A stretch of 13,094 bases of DNA from JANNRW01 sp031401815 (lineage in GTDB: Bacteria > Desulfobacterota > Desulfuromonadia > Geobacterales > DSM-12255). Location of the stretch: contig JANNRW010000309.1 of NCBI GenBank assembly GCA_031401815.1, forward strand, positions 1 to 13,094. The letters are read 5' to 3'. This document shows positions 1-7,065 of this stretch, piece by piece; position 1 is the first letter of the stretch, and every line of letters starts with the position of its first letter. A program made the position numbers and the translations under genes. The notes under the pieces are model-generated. The model made no database searches and was not told the DNA's origin. It saw only the letters and a list, made by a program, of their open reading frames with translations.

Positions 1-265
1 CAGCAACAGGCAGTTTGCCATAAGTAGTCATGACAATGTTGAGCCAGTAAAAAATGCCGATATAGGCGATTAATCCGGTAATAAAGGCCAGTTTGAAGGA
101 GTCAGTAAAAGTCTTGTCCCTTACTGCAAAAAGGAGCGGTACCAGAGCAAACCAGGCAAAAAGTGAAAATCCCGGTTCAGGAAAGGATAGCGCCAACAAG
201 ATCCCTGAGGCAGCGGCCATGAGACGGTCGTTCGTAAATTTTACCGGGAAATTTCCTGAGAGCAT
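1..265 (-). CDS. lnt: Apolipoprotein N-acyltransferase, N-terminal part (cut by window edge)
   Basis: Lnt transfers an acyl chain from phospholipid to the N-terminal cysteine of diacylated lipoproteins at the inner membrane, the last step of lipoprotein maturation. Translating the minus strand from the ATG at 265 gives 88 residues starting MLSGNFPVKF, with no stop before the edge. The segment LALSFPEPGFSLFAWFALVP matches the usual Lnt start (A-FPP-G---L-W-AL-PLL), followed by a basic loop and a second hydrophobic helix ending in FYWLN. The ATG shares its A with the TGA of corC (TGATG), so the two are probably translationally coupled. The corC-lnt order is common in proteobacteria. The N-acyltransferase (nitrilase-fold) domain lies outside the window, so catalytic residues cannot be checked. 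Confidence 0.85.
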   Translation of the reverse strand, partial: MLSGNFPVKFTNDRLMAAASGILLALSFPEPGFSLFAWFALVPLLFAVRDKTFTDSFKLAFITGLIAYIGIFYWLNIVMTTYGKLPVA

Positions 266-1119
266 CAATTCGACTCTGCAACAGGTAAGTCTGCCTGGAG
301 GCTAACTGCGCGGATCTTGCCAATTCTTCTCTCTCCAACAGAAATTACTGCCAGTTGAAGTCCGGCATATTCAATCTCTTCTCCGGCACGGGGAATTCTA
401 CCCAAAAGATGGAATATCAGACCACCTACAGTATCAAATTTATCCCTCTCAACGTGAATGTTGAAATACTCTTCAAACTCTTCAATCGGGAGCCTGGCAT
501 CAATTATAGTTGAGCCATCTGCCTGCCTCAGCAGAAGTTCATCTTCAGTATCGTGCTCATCCTGAATGTCGCCGACAATCTGCTCTAGCAGATCCTCAAA
601 AGTTATCAAACCTGAAGTTCCACCGTACTCATCAATAACAATAGCAATATGAACCCGTCTTTTTCTGAATTCCTGCAGAAGCTCCTCAAGATTTTTTGTT
701 TCAGGGATGTAAAACGGGAGCCTGGCGATCTTTCTGATGTCAATGGAGGCAGGATCAACCCCCCAGTATGGCAGGAGGTCTTTTGCGTAGAGTATACCGA
801 CAATATTGTCAATTGTGCCTTCATAAACAGGAATACGTGAATGGCCACAGTGAATGATAGTAGATAGAAGATCTTTTGCCGAGGTCTCAACTTCAACAGA
901 GGCTATATCGGTACGAGGAACCATGACCTCACGCACGACTGTCTCTCCCAGTGAGAAGATTGCTCTGATCATTTCACCTTCATCTTCGTTAAGAAGCCCT
1001 TCTTCTTCGCTTGCCTCCATGAAATTATGCAGCTTTTCCTCGGTTACCCTGCTGCGAACGGAAAAAAACCTGCCAATTGACTCCATGAGTGATATTTTCT
1101 TTGATACTACATCATCCAT
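265..1119 (-). CDS. corC: CorC/YbeX-type CBS-pair protein with CorC_HlyC domain
   Basis: This 284-residue soluble protein has the build of E. coli CorC (YbeX). The N-terminal region is acidic, a CBS pair spans about residues 65-185 (VMVPRTDI near 66, HSRIPVYE near 93, IDEYGGTSGLITFEDLLEQI at 162-181), and a C-terminal CorC_HlyC transporter-associated domain spans about 200-275 (DTVGGLIFHLLGRIP at 229-243). It lacks the N-terminal DUF21 membrane domain of the larger CorB/HlyC-like proteins. Family members are linked to Mg2+/Co2+ efflux and, through ybeY/ybeZ linkage, to ribosome and envelope homeostasis; the exact role is uncertain. The ATG start has a GAGG eight bases upstream. It follows ybeY after 40 bases and overlaps lnt by one base. 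The label 'hemolysin C' sometimes given to such proteins is not supported as a toxin function. Confidence 0.9.
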   Translation of the reverse strand: MDDVVSKKISLMESIGRFFSVRSRVTEEKLHNFMEASEEEGLLNEDEGEMIRAIFSLGETVVREVMVPRTDIASVEVETSAKDLLSTIIHCGHSRIPVYEGTIDNIVGILYAKDLLPYWGVDPASIDIRKIARLPFYIPETKNLEELLQEFRKRRVHIAIVIDEYGGTSGLITFEDLLEQIVGDIQDEHDTEDELLLRQADGSTIIDARLPIEEFEEYFNIHVERDKFDTVGGLIFHLLGRIPRAGEEIEYAGLQLAVISVGERRIGKIRAVSLQADLPVAESN

Positions 1120-1159
1120 CTATTGATCCTCTGAACCATATGCCTGTGTCTGGCAGACC

Positions 1160-1612
1160 CTAAACAAACCCTTCCAGTTTCAGCAGAGTGAAGATCTCCT
1201 GCTCCTTCTCTTCCATCCGTTTAGCTTCTGCAAGGCCACTCCGCTCATGATCGAATCCTGTAAGGTGGAGTATCCCGTGAAGGAGCAGAAAAATCAATCG
1301 CTCCAGGAAAGGGATCCCCCCTTCATCCGCCTCTCTGGCAGCAGTATCAGCAGAGACAACAACATCGCCAAGAAGAAGAGGATTCAGGAGACAGAACTCC
1401 CCCTCCTGCATTGGAAACGAAATGACATTGGTAGGTCGATCCTTGCCGAGGTAATCGCGGTTCAGACGTCTTATTGTACGGTCTCCCACAATACTGATGG
1501 AGATTTCACAAGAGCGACATTCCAAGACGCTTAAGATCCTCTCCACGACAATTTTCAGCTCTTTTAGCTCTATTTTCCGACGTTTTTGGCGGTTCGCTAT
1601 GGTAATGATCAC
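1160..1612 (-). CDS. ybeY: Endoribonuclease YbeY (rRNA maturation factor), GTG start
   Basis: YbeY is a single-strand-specific zinc endoribonuclease used in 16S rRNA 3'-end maturation and 70S ribosome quality control. The zinc motif H-G-x-L-H-x-x-G-x-D-H is intact (H112, H116, H122), and the upstream signature LNRDYLGKDRPTNVISFP is present near residues 50-67. I chose the GTG at 1612, giving 150 residues beginning (M)IITIANRQKRR, because this matches the usual family start and length. A GGAGG lies 11 bases before it, a slightly long spacing. The longer in-frame reading from 1714 adds 34 residues that overlap pgpH and look unlike YbeY. The start lies 107 bases inside the end of pgpH, so translation is probably coupled to it. 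Confidence 0.88.
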   Translation of the reverse strand: MIITIANRQKRRKIELKELKIVVERILSVLECRSCEISISIVGDRTIRRLNRDYLGKDRPTNVISFPMQEGEFCLLNPLLLGDVVVSADTAAREADEGGIPFLERLIFLLLHGILHLTGFDHERSGLAEAKRMEEKEQEIFTLLKLEGFV

Positions 1613-3905
1613 TCTGCTTTTTGCCTCCGGGCAATTTTTCCTTGTATGCAGTCTGCGGATAGTCAATGCGATGATGGTAGATACCGGAGAGTATCTGATT
1701 GAAGCTCCATGCAATCTCGTGAAGATTCTTGAGCGTCAGCTCACATTCGTCAAGTTGACCATCGGTAAAAATATTATTGACGATTTTCTGCACCAGACCC
1801 TGAATCCTTGCAGGGGTAGGGTTGTTCAAGGTTCGTGATGCAGCCTCCACGCAGTCGGCAAGGAGTACAATCCCTGCTTCTCTTGTCTGCGGCTTTGGGC
1901 CTGGATAACGGAATTCATGTTCATCAATAAACTGGTCAGGAGGGGATTGCTCTTTGGCCTTTTGATAGAAGTACTTGATCAGGGCAGTTCCGTGAGATTG
2001 GCGAATAATGTCAATTACAGGTTTTCCGAGATGATGCACTCTTGCCAGTTCGGCACCCTCCTTTACATGAGATATAAGTATGAGTGCGCTCATGCTCGGA
2101 GCAAGTTTGTCATGCCTGTTTTCGCAGCCACACTGGTTTTCTATGAAGTATTGAGCCTTGCCTGTCTTGCCAATGTCATGATAGTAGGCGGCTACTCTGG
2201 CAAGCAGCGGGTTTGCGTTTATTGCCTCGGCAGCAGTCTCTGCGAGATTTCCAACAATGACGCTGTGATGATATGTTCCGGGAGCTCTGACCATAAGATC
2301 TTTAAGCAGGGGAGAGTTCAGATTTGTCAATTCGAGAAGTTTTATATCGGTTGTGTAATCAAAAATAGTCTCTATCAGTGGGATTCCGCCTGACACAAGC
2401 ACAGCTGTAATAATGCCGCTGGCGAGGGCAAACAGACCGGCGTAAATTGTCTGCATTGAAAGAATTGTTCCGTTGAAAAGAAGAAAAGAGAGTGCCAGAG
2501 CAAGATTTACAACACTCACCTTTATTCCGGCAGTAAAAATAATGCTTCGGTTTTCACAGTGACGCACACCATGTGCTCCGATAATACTGCCGAGCATGGA
2601 GTATATGACTACAGGGAGGCTATTGTAAATCAGCCCTCCCAGGGGGGCACATATTGCCGCATAAACAAGTGCAACCTCGGAATTTATGAATATGCGAACC
2701 ATTATGGCAGTTGCTGCAAATGGGAAGAGGAATATATAATCATCCGTAGCAATTGATGGAAATGCTCCTCCAAGTGTTGCTGAAATGGAGTTAAGGGTTT
2801 TAAGCATGAGAAAGTGTCCGCAAGTAAGGAGCGCCAACAGCACAATATCCTTTTTTGAAGGCTTGAATTTACGGATATTTTTTACAGCGAAACGGTAGGG
2901 GAAATAAAGAATGACCATTATCAGACCCAGAACACCTGCACCTGCACTGATCCTGTATGAAATGGTCGTTGCAGATGACAGCCCTGTCAACTTCATCTCC
3001 TGATCAGGTGTAACCCTGTCGCCGTTTCGCAGAATTATCTCGCCGCGTTTTATCTGAATCAGCACCGGACTAAGTGACTCTTTTGCCTCTGTTCTATTCT
3101 GCTCGCTCCTGTCCCGGTTGTAGATCATGTTCGAGCGAAGCATTCTCGAAATAATCCGGGCAATAATATCGGCATCACGTGAACTATCAAATCCAGGGAG
3201 GCGCGATTTTTCAAAGATCTCTCTGGCCTTGTCCAGCTCAAGAGGCTCAACTGACATAAGGTCGTTTCGAAGCTCATCCTTGTCGGTTGCTGCCAGAGAA
3301 ATTCCATGCAGTCGATCAGAAAGATATGAACTGATATCGGCTACTACTACATTTTTGTAAACCTTTGTCAGCCTGCGTTCAACTTCAGAGAGCAGTCTGT
3401 TTTCGTCCTTTATTTGAATCAAGGAGCTATAGTCGGAATTGGAAATATCAACATCCAGCAAGTCGGTAAGAGACTTTTTCAGGGATTCCCTGTCAGGCAG
3501 GCTGGGGCTCTCCTTTGATGCTTCAAGCATGACAATCCCCTTGCGAAGAGATTGCAATAGCCTGTCAACAACAAGGGTGTCAAAATCATAAGCAACTGGA
3601 GTTGAGGCCAGAACTTCCGCCAGTTTTTTCTCAGTAAGCTTGCGATCTTCGATCAGATAATCACGAATGGCTCGTACATCGGAAATAGCGATGTCACCTG
3701 CTTTGTATTTTGTTGACAAGCTGTTCTGATCGGGTGTGATGAGGAGGGTAAGTGTGAGAGAGGTTATCAGAAGAAGAATGAATCGATCGCGTTTTTCTGT
3801 CTTAGCTACGGAGAATCGGCGCGAGCAGGCATCCTGAAAGCGGTGCCAAAATACCGGGATTGAAGCAGTCACCCGGCCTTCTTTTTCTTCGCCTGATAAA
3901 GGCAT
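1506..3905 (-). CDS. pgpH: 7TM-HD family cyclic-dinucleotide phosphodiesterase-like protein (PgpH/YqfF)
   Basis: This is a 799-residue membrane protein. A short cytoplasmic tail is followed by a transmembrane helix near 42-57, a large extracytoplasmic domain (about 60-310, 7TMR-HDED type), seven hydrophobic helices (about 317-510) and a C-terminal HD phosphohydrolase domain (about 535-750). HD signatures visible are TYHHSVIVGNLAE at 544-556, YYHDIGK at 574-580 with H576/D577, and LLADCVEAASR at 681-691. Listeria PgpH hydrolyses c-di-AMP; the substrate here is inferred only from family. The start ATG at 3905 has a weak Shine-Dalgarno, but an excellent promoter lies about 50 bases upstream. The last 36 or so residues, after the usual family end near HHRIDYP, are basic and overlap ybeY in another frame. 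phoH, often the gene before pgpH in related genomes, is not adjacent here. Confidence 0.88.
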   Translation of the reverse strand: MPLSGEEKEGRVTASIPVFWHRFQDACSRRFSVAKTEKRDRFILLLITSLTLTLLITPDQNSLSTKYKAGDIAISDVRAIRDYLIEDRKLTEKKLAEVLASTPVAYDFDTLVVDRLLQSLRKGIVMLEASKESPSLPDRESLKKSLTDLLDVDISNSDYSSLIQIKDENRLLSEVERRLTKVYKNVVVADISSYLSDRLHGISLAATDKDELRNDLMSVEPLELDKAREIFEKSRLPGFDSSRDADIIARIISRMLRSNMIYNRDRSEQNRTEAKESLSPVLIQIKRGEIILRNGDRVTPDQEMKLTGLSSATTISYRISAGAGVLGLIMVILYFPYRFAVKNIRKFKPSKKDIVLLALLTCGHFLMLKTLNSISATLGGAFPSIATDDYIFLFPFAATAIMVRIFINSEVALVYAAICAPLGGLIYNSLPVVIYSMLGSIIGAHGVRHCENRSIIFTAGIKVSVVNLALALSFLLFNGTILSMQTIYAGLFALASGIITAVLVSGGIPLIETIFDYTTDIKLLELTNLNSPLLKDLMVRAPGTYHHSVIVGNLAETAAEAINANPLLARVAAYYHDIGKTGKAQYFIENQCGCENRHDKLAPSMSALILISHVKEGAELARVHHLGKPVIDIIRQSHGTALIKYFYQKAKEQSPPDQFIDEHEFRYPGPKPQTREAGIVLLADCVEAASRTLNNPTPARIQGLVQKIVNNIFTDGQLDECELTLKNLHEIAWSFNQILSGIYHHRIDYPQTAYKEKLPGGKKQSDHYHSEPPKTSENRAKRAENCRGEDLKRLGMSLL
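1624..1628 (-). promoter_or_regulatory. Ribosome binding site deciding the ybeY start
   Basis: GGAGG on the minus strand, inside the 3' part of pgpH, lies 11 bases before GTG 1612. It is the only good Shine-Dalgarno near the expected YbeY N-terminus and supports the GTG start over the upstream ATG at 1714. Confidence 0.6.
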
Positions 3906-3953
3906 TAATTCGCTTTGCTCAACAAATGGAATAGAAGATTATCAAGAAGTTGA

Positions 3954-3983
3954 ACTATAAGCCCATGGAGAGTTGAATGTCAA
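3954..3983 (-). promoter_or_regulatory. Sigma70-type promoter for pgpH-ybeY-corC-lnt
   Basis: On the minus strand, a perfect -35 TTGACA (3978-3983) is separated by 18 bases from TATAGT (3954-3959), a 5/6 match to the -10 consensus. Transcription would start near 3947, giving a leader of about 40 bases before the pgpH ATG. The element is read directly from sequence; activity is inferred. Confidence 0.65.
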
Positions 3984-4187
3984 CTGTCCAGTTGAAACAG
4001 GACACCTCTGAGCCGGGATTCTTGCCCGGATTCAGAGAGTCGTTTCCAGTTTCAGAACAGGGAGATGGCAATGATCCGCCTTAACCTGCCTACAGACCAG
4101 ACTAGCGTAGACGCATACAGTCCGGTTTTCACCGGAGCACCCACGGCTGACCCCTTATTTGGGGAAACCTGTTGCGTGGCTCTTTTT
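3980..4187 (+). ncRNA. Candidate structured leader or small RNA upstream of tatC
   Basis: Most of the 324-base gap between pgpH and tatC holds nested inverted repeats rather than a gene. Visible stems are TGTCC/GGACA (3985-3989 with 4000-4004), CTCTGA/TCAGAG (4006-4011 with 4032-4037) enclosing CCGGG/CCCGG (4013-4017 with 4025-4029), the perfect TCCGGT-TTTC-ACCGGA hairpin (4121-4136), CCCC/GGGG (4151-4154 with 4161-4164), and CCACG/CGTGG (4141-4145 with 4175-4179) ending in CTC and a T-run. The strand is chosen because the T-run follows the last stem on the plus strand. It could be a riboswitch-like leader of the tatC operon or a free small RNA. I compared it from memory with 6S, SRP, RNase P, tmRNA and FMN, TPP, cobalamin and c-di-GMP riboswitch consensus elements and could not place it. 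Confidence 0.4.
4135..4187 (+). terminator. Terminator-like stem and T-run before tatC
   Basis: GAG (4135-4137) and CCACG (4141-4145) can pair with CGTGG-CTC (4175-4182), enclosing a CCCC/GGGG hairpin, and TTTTT follows at 4183-4187. The outer strand overlaps the TCCGGT/ACCGGA hairpin by two bases, so the two stems compete slightly. This could be the 3' end of a small RNA or a control terminator for tatC. The large asymmetric internal loop lowers confidence. Confidence 0.4.
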
Positions 4188-4200
4188 CGCGTGCTATTAA
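4172..4200 (+). promoter_or_regulatory. Possible weak promoter for the tatC operon
   Basis: TTGCGT (4172-4177), a 17-base spacer and TATTAA (4195-4200) would start transcription near 4207, about 23 bases before the tatC ATG. Matches are only 3/6 and 4/6, and the element overlaps the terminator-like stem, so the call is tentative. Confidence 0.3.
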
Positions 4201-4220
4201 TATATGATTTTATTCACTCT

Positions 4221-4226
4221 GGAGAG
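4221..4226 (+). promoter_or_regulatory. Ribosome binding site deciding the tatC start
   Basis: GGAGAG, with its GGAG core five bases before ATG 4230. It supports the start MAQEKYLPFIEHLVELR over the in-frame ATG at 4065, whose extra 55 residues resemble no TatC and run through the hairpin-rich leader. Confidence 0.75.
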
Positions 4227-4229
4227 CTG

Positions 4230-5087
4230 ATGGCACAGGAAAAATATCTACCTTTCATAGAGCATCTTGTCGAGCTCCGTAAACGGCTTATCATTATTGT
4301 TATAGCGGTTGTAGTCGGTATGGGATTTGCCTGGAACTACTCTAATGACCTTCTTTCTTTTATCGAAAAGCCGATTACCGGGAAAACCTATCTGACTGAA
4401 ATCAAGAAGTCAGTTTATGCAGAGGTTAAGCAACGCTTCCCCTCCATTTACAAACGATACCAGCTTGACAAGGAGATGACTACAACAGTCAAGGATCGCC
4501 GTCTCAATTACAGCGCTCCTCTGGAACCTTTTTTTGTGCAGTGCAAGATATCGGTGATTGCGGGCTTTATTCTTGTTCTGCCGATCATTTTTCATCAGTT
4601 ATGGCTTTTTATCGCTCCAGGGCTGACGTTCAGGGAGAAACGTCTGGTAGTCCCTTTTGTCACTGCCAGCACCTTTACTTTCTGTGTTGGTGCGCTTTTT
4701 TTCCTCTTCATAATCTGGCCTGTCATTATCAACTTTTCTCTCTCATATGAAATGGAGGGGCTTCAGAGCTGGTTTAATCTCACTGCTTATGTCAATTTCT
4801 GTCTTCGTCTCATCCTGATATTCGGACTTATTTTTGAACTGCCTGTCATAGCTCTGCTTCTTTCAAGAATGGGACTTGTAACTTACGAATTCCTTGCCAG
4901 AAACAGAAAGTATGCCCTGCTGGCCAGTTCAATCATTGCTGCATTTCACGCAGACCTGATAACCATGTTTGTAGTGATGATTCCGCTTTACCTCATGTAT
5001 GAAGTAAGTATCTGGGTTGTCCGCTTCTTTGGTAAAAAACAGGATCCGTCAAAGATTTCTCCGGAGCCCGTGGGTGAAACAGCATGA
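4230..5087 (+). CDS. tatC: Sec-independent (twin-arginine) translocase subunit TatC
   Basis: TatC is the inner-membrane receptor for twin-arginine signal peptides, exporting folded proteins together with TatA/TatB. The 285 residues contain the conserved cytoplasmic N-terminus FIEHLVELRKRL (E15), six predicted membrane helices, IAPGLTFREKRL around 128-139, and FGLIFELPV around 198-206 (E203, equivalent to E. coli E170). Two points are unusual. The first periplasmic loop, about residues 40-103, is roughly twice the E. coli length. The TPPD motif between helices 5 and 6 reads FHAD, keeping the Asp (D242) but losing both prolines and the nearby Gln. No tatA or tatB lies next to it. Its stop overlaps the ribF start as ATGA. 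It may be a divergent second TatC; the family call itself is firm. Confidence 0.9.
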   Translation: MAQEKYLPFIEHLVELRKRLIIIVIAVVVGMGFAWNYSNDLLSFIEKPITGKTYLTEIKKSVYAEVKQRFPSIYKRYQLDKEMTTTVKDRRLNYSAPLEPFFVQCKISVIAGFILVLPIIFHQLWLFIAPGLTFREKRLVVPFVTASTFTFCVGALFFLFIIWPVIINFSLSYEMEGLQSWFNLTAYVNFCLRLILIFGLIFELPVIALLLSRMGLVTYEFLARNRKYALLASSIIAAFHADLITMFVVMIPLYLMYEVSIWVVRFFGKKQDPSKISPEPVGETA

Positions 5088-6046
5088 TCACTTTTCGGTC
5101 TCTTGATGAAATAACCTCACCCTTAATGAATCCGGTTGTCACAATCGGTAATTTTGACGGTGTTCATCTTGGGCACAGGGAGATCTTCAGACGGCTTAAG
5201 GAGAGTGCACGAAGGCTAAATGGTGTTTCAGTTGTAATTACTTTTAATCCCCATCCATTAAGAGTCATCCCTTCCACTAAGCCGGTTACGCTTATAAATA
5301 CGCTTGACGAAAAGGTCACATTGATAGAGGCGTCTGGCCTTGATTATCTCCTTATAATCCCTTTTGATCAGGTATTTGCCTCAAGTTCTGCCTCTGAATT
5401 TGTTGAAAGGATACTTGTCAATACCATAGGGGTCAAAAATATTCTGATCGGCTATGATTATGCATTTGGCAAAGGGAGGGGAGGGGGTGTCGAGCTTCTG
5501 CGCACGCTTGGAGAGAGATTCTCTTTTTCGGTAGATCTTCTCGCTCCGATTTCTGTCAATGGTACCATCTATAGCAGTTCCCTCATAAGGAGCATGATCA
5601 GGGAGGGGAGAGTTGCCGAAGCAGTTCTCTTTCTCGGGCGTCACTTTTCTATTGAAGGTGAGGTGGTTCATGGTTCTCATCGTGGAAAGACCCTCGGTTT
5701 TCCGACAGCCAACATAATTACCGACAAGGAGTTGATACCGGCTGATGGCGTTTATGCAGTGAAAGTCAGAATTGGTGATGAGCTTTACGACGGGGCGTGC
5801 AATATTGGCGATAATCCAACTTTTTCAGGTGAGAAGCAGTCTATAGAGGTTTTTGTTTTTGATTTCTCAGGAGAGCTCTACGGTCAGAATATCAGACTCT
5901 ATTTTATTGAGCGGTTAAGGGAAGAGCGCCAATTTGCTTCGACTCAGGAGCTGATCGATGCAATTTCTGCTGATGTGGCGAGATGTCGCGCTATTTTGTC
6001 TGTTACCCCCCTGGTTGTCTACCGGGACTACCTGGAGGGGATATGA
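5084..6046 (+). CDS. ribF: Bifunctional riboflavin kinase / FAD synthetase
   Basis: RibF phosphorylates riboflavin to FMN and adenylylates FMN to FAD in the cytoplasm. The 320 residues show the N-terminal FAD synthetase (nucleotidyltransferase) domain with TIGNFDGVHLGH at 20-31, FNPHP at 54-58, IGYDYAFGKGR at 122-132 and SSSLIRSMI at 164-172. The C-terminal riboflavin kinase domain has GKTLGFPTAN at 201-210, CNIGDNPTF at 239-247 and the expected catalytic glutamate E255 in SIEVFVFDF. Length is typical. The ATG overlaps the tatC stop by four bases and the gene ends in another ATGA overlap with the next gene. No FMN riboswitch is present, consistent with RibF being read as a housekeeping gene within the operon. 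Confidence 0.95.
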   Translation: MITFRSLDEITSPLMNPVVTIGNFDGVHLGHREIFRRLKESARRLNGVSVVITFNPHPLRVIPSTKPVTLINTLDEKVTLIEASGLDYLLIIPFDQVFASSSASEFVERILVNTIGVKNILIGYDYAFGKGRGGGVELLRTLGERFSFSVDLLAPISVNGTIYSSSLIRSMIREGRVAEAVLFLGRHFSIEGEVVHGSHRGKTLGFPTANIITDKELIPADGVYAVKVRIGDELYDGACNIGDNPTFSGEKQSIEVFVFDFSGELYGQNIRLYFIERLREERQFASTQELIDAISADVARCRAILSVTPLVVYRDYLEGI

Positions 6047-7065
6047 CAACTACAGGGAGAGTTGAGAAAAAACTTCTTGCCGGTATAGGGATAAGTCTTT
6101 TTTTCCTCTTTCTGCTTTTTCGCAAAATTGACTTTTATCAGCTTGCTCAATCTTTCCGGCAACTGGATTACTTTTATCTTGCTGCTGCAATATTTATAAC
6201 CCTTGTCAGTTACTCCCTGCGATCTGTACGCTGGTATTATCTTCTTCTCCCACAGAAAAAGACGACCCTTCGCAACCTTCTGGCAGCGACAATAATCTGC
6301 TATATGGCCAATAATCTGTTGCCGGCAAGACTTGGTGAATTCATCAGGGCATTTGTCCTTGCAGAGAAGGAGAAGCTTGATGTCAGTCCAGTATTTGCAT
6401 CTCTGGTTATTGATCGTCTTTTCGACGGTTTTTCCGTACTGATAATTCTTGTTGTCACATTCTTTACGGTTCAACTCCCTCCAGGGATGGAAAAAGTTCA
6501 GCAGGGGCTGATAACGGGCGGCTATGTTACCCTGTCGCTGTATATTGTTGTAATTGCTTTTCTTGTTACCCTGAAAAGGGCAACATCCAGAACTATCCAT
6601 GTAGTATCTTTACTGCTCAGCCCTTTCCCCAAAGTAATGTCAGATAAAATCATCCCTCTTCTGGGGTCATTCATATCCGGTATCAAGCTCACCTCCAAGC
6701 CAAAAGAGTTACTGCTGATTCTTGTCTCCTGTTTTCTTATCTGGGGGACAGCGGCCTGGCCGATTGATCTGCTGTTAAAGGCATTCAATATCCATCTTCC
6801 ATTCACTGCCGCTCTTTTTATTCTGGTATTTCTGGTGTTTGCTGTCATGGTTCCCTCCTCGCCCGGCTATATCGGTACTTATCATGCTGCATGTGTTTAT
6901 GGCCTGATGGCATTCAGCATCCCCAAGGAGCAGGCGTTGAGTGTTGCTCTCGTAGTGCATGCTGTCGGATTTTTTCCAGTTATTCTGTTCGGGTTTTTCT
7001 TCCTCTGGAGGGATAAACTCTCGTTTAAGACTCTAAGTACATGCACGCAACAGGTCAATGGATGA
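6043..7065 (+). CDS. Flippase-like membrane protein, UPF0104 / LPG synthase TM family
   Basis: This 340-residue integral membrane protein of the YbhN/UPF0104 (COG0392) family has about eight to nine hydrophobic helices. Family signatures are NNLLPARLGEFIRAF at 90-104, the following ASLVIDRLFDG at 119-129, and VPSSPGYIGTYH at 270-281. The family is related to the lipid-handling membrane domain of lysylphosphatidylglycerol synthase (MprF), and members are proposed to move lipids or lipid-linked intermediates. No soluble aminoacyl-transfer domain is attached, so it is not a full MprF. I chose the ATG at 6043 because it overlaps the ribF stop as ATGA and has GGAGGGG just upstream; an in-frame ATG at 5983 would add 20 unlikely residues. 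The next two genes suggest a glycan or lipid modification role, which is inference. Confidence 0.82.
   Translation: MTTTGRVEKKLLAGIGISLFFLFLLFRKIDFYQLAQSFRQLDYFYLAAAIFITLVSYSLRSVRWYYLLLPQKKTTLRNLLAATIICYMANNLLPARLGEFIRAFVLAEKEKLDVSPVFASLVIDRLFDGFSVLIILVVTFFTVQLPPGMEKVQQGLITGGYVTLSLYIVVIAFLVTLKRATSRTIHVVSLLLSPFPKVMSDKIIPLLGSFISGIKLTSKPKELLLILVSCFLIWGTAAWPIDLLLKAFNIHLPFTAALFILVFLVFAVMVPSSPGYIGTYHAACVYGLMAFSIPKEQALSVALVVHAVGFFPVILFGFFFLWRDKLSFKTLSTCTQQVNG

Noticed and set aside
265..1119. Hemolysin C toxin
   Set aside because: The name is historical for CBS-pair/CorC proteins; nothing in the sequence supports a cytolysin.
1613..1714. Longer YbeY reading starting at ATG 1714
   Set aside because: It adds 34 residues unlike YbeY, deep inside pgpH; the GTG at 1612 matches the usual family start and has GGAGG upstream.
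3980..4187. 6S RNA, FMN, cobalamin or c-di-GMP riboswitch, SRP RNA or tRNA
   Set aside because: I looked for the conserved sequence cores of each and found none; a few shared letters with 6S (CTGAGCCG) are too short to support a call.
4065..4229. Longer TatC reading starting at ATG 4065
   Set aside because: The 55 added residues lie in the hairpin-rich leader and precede the conserved TatC N-terminus; ATG 4230 has a proper ribosome binding site and gives the normal start.
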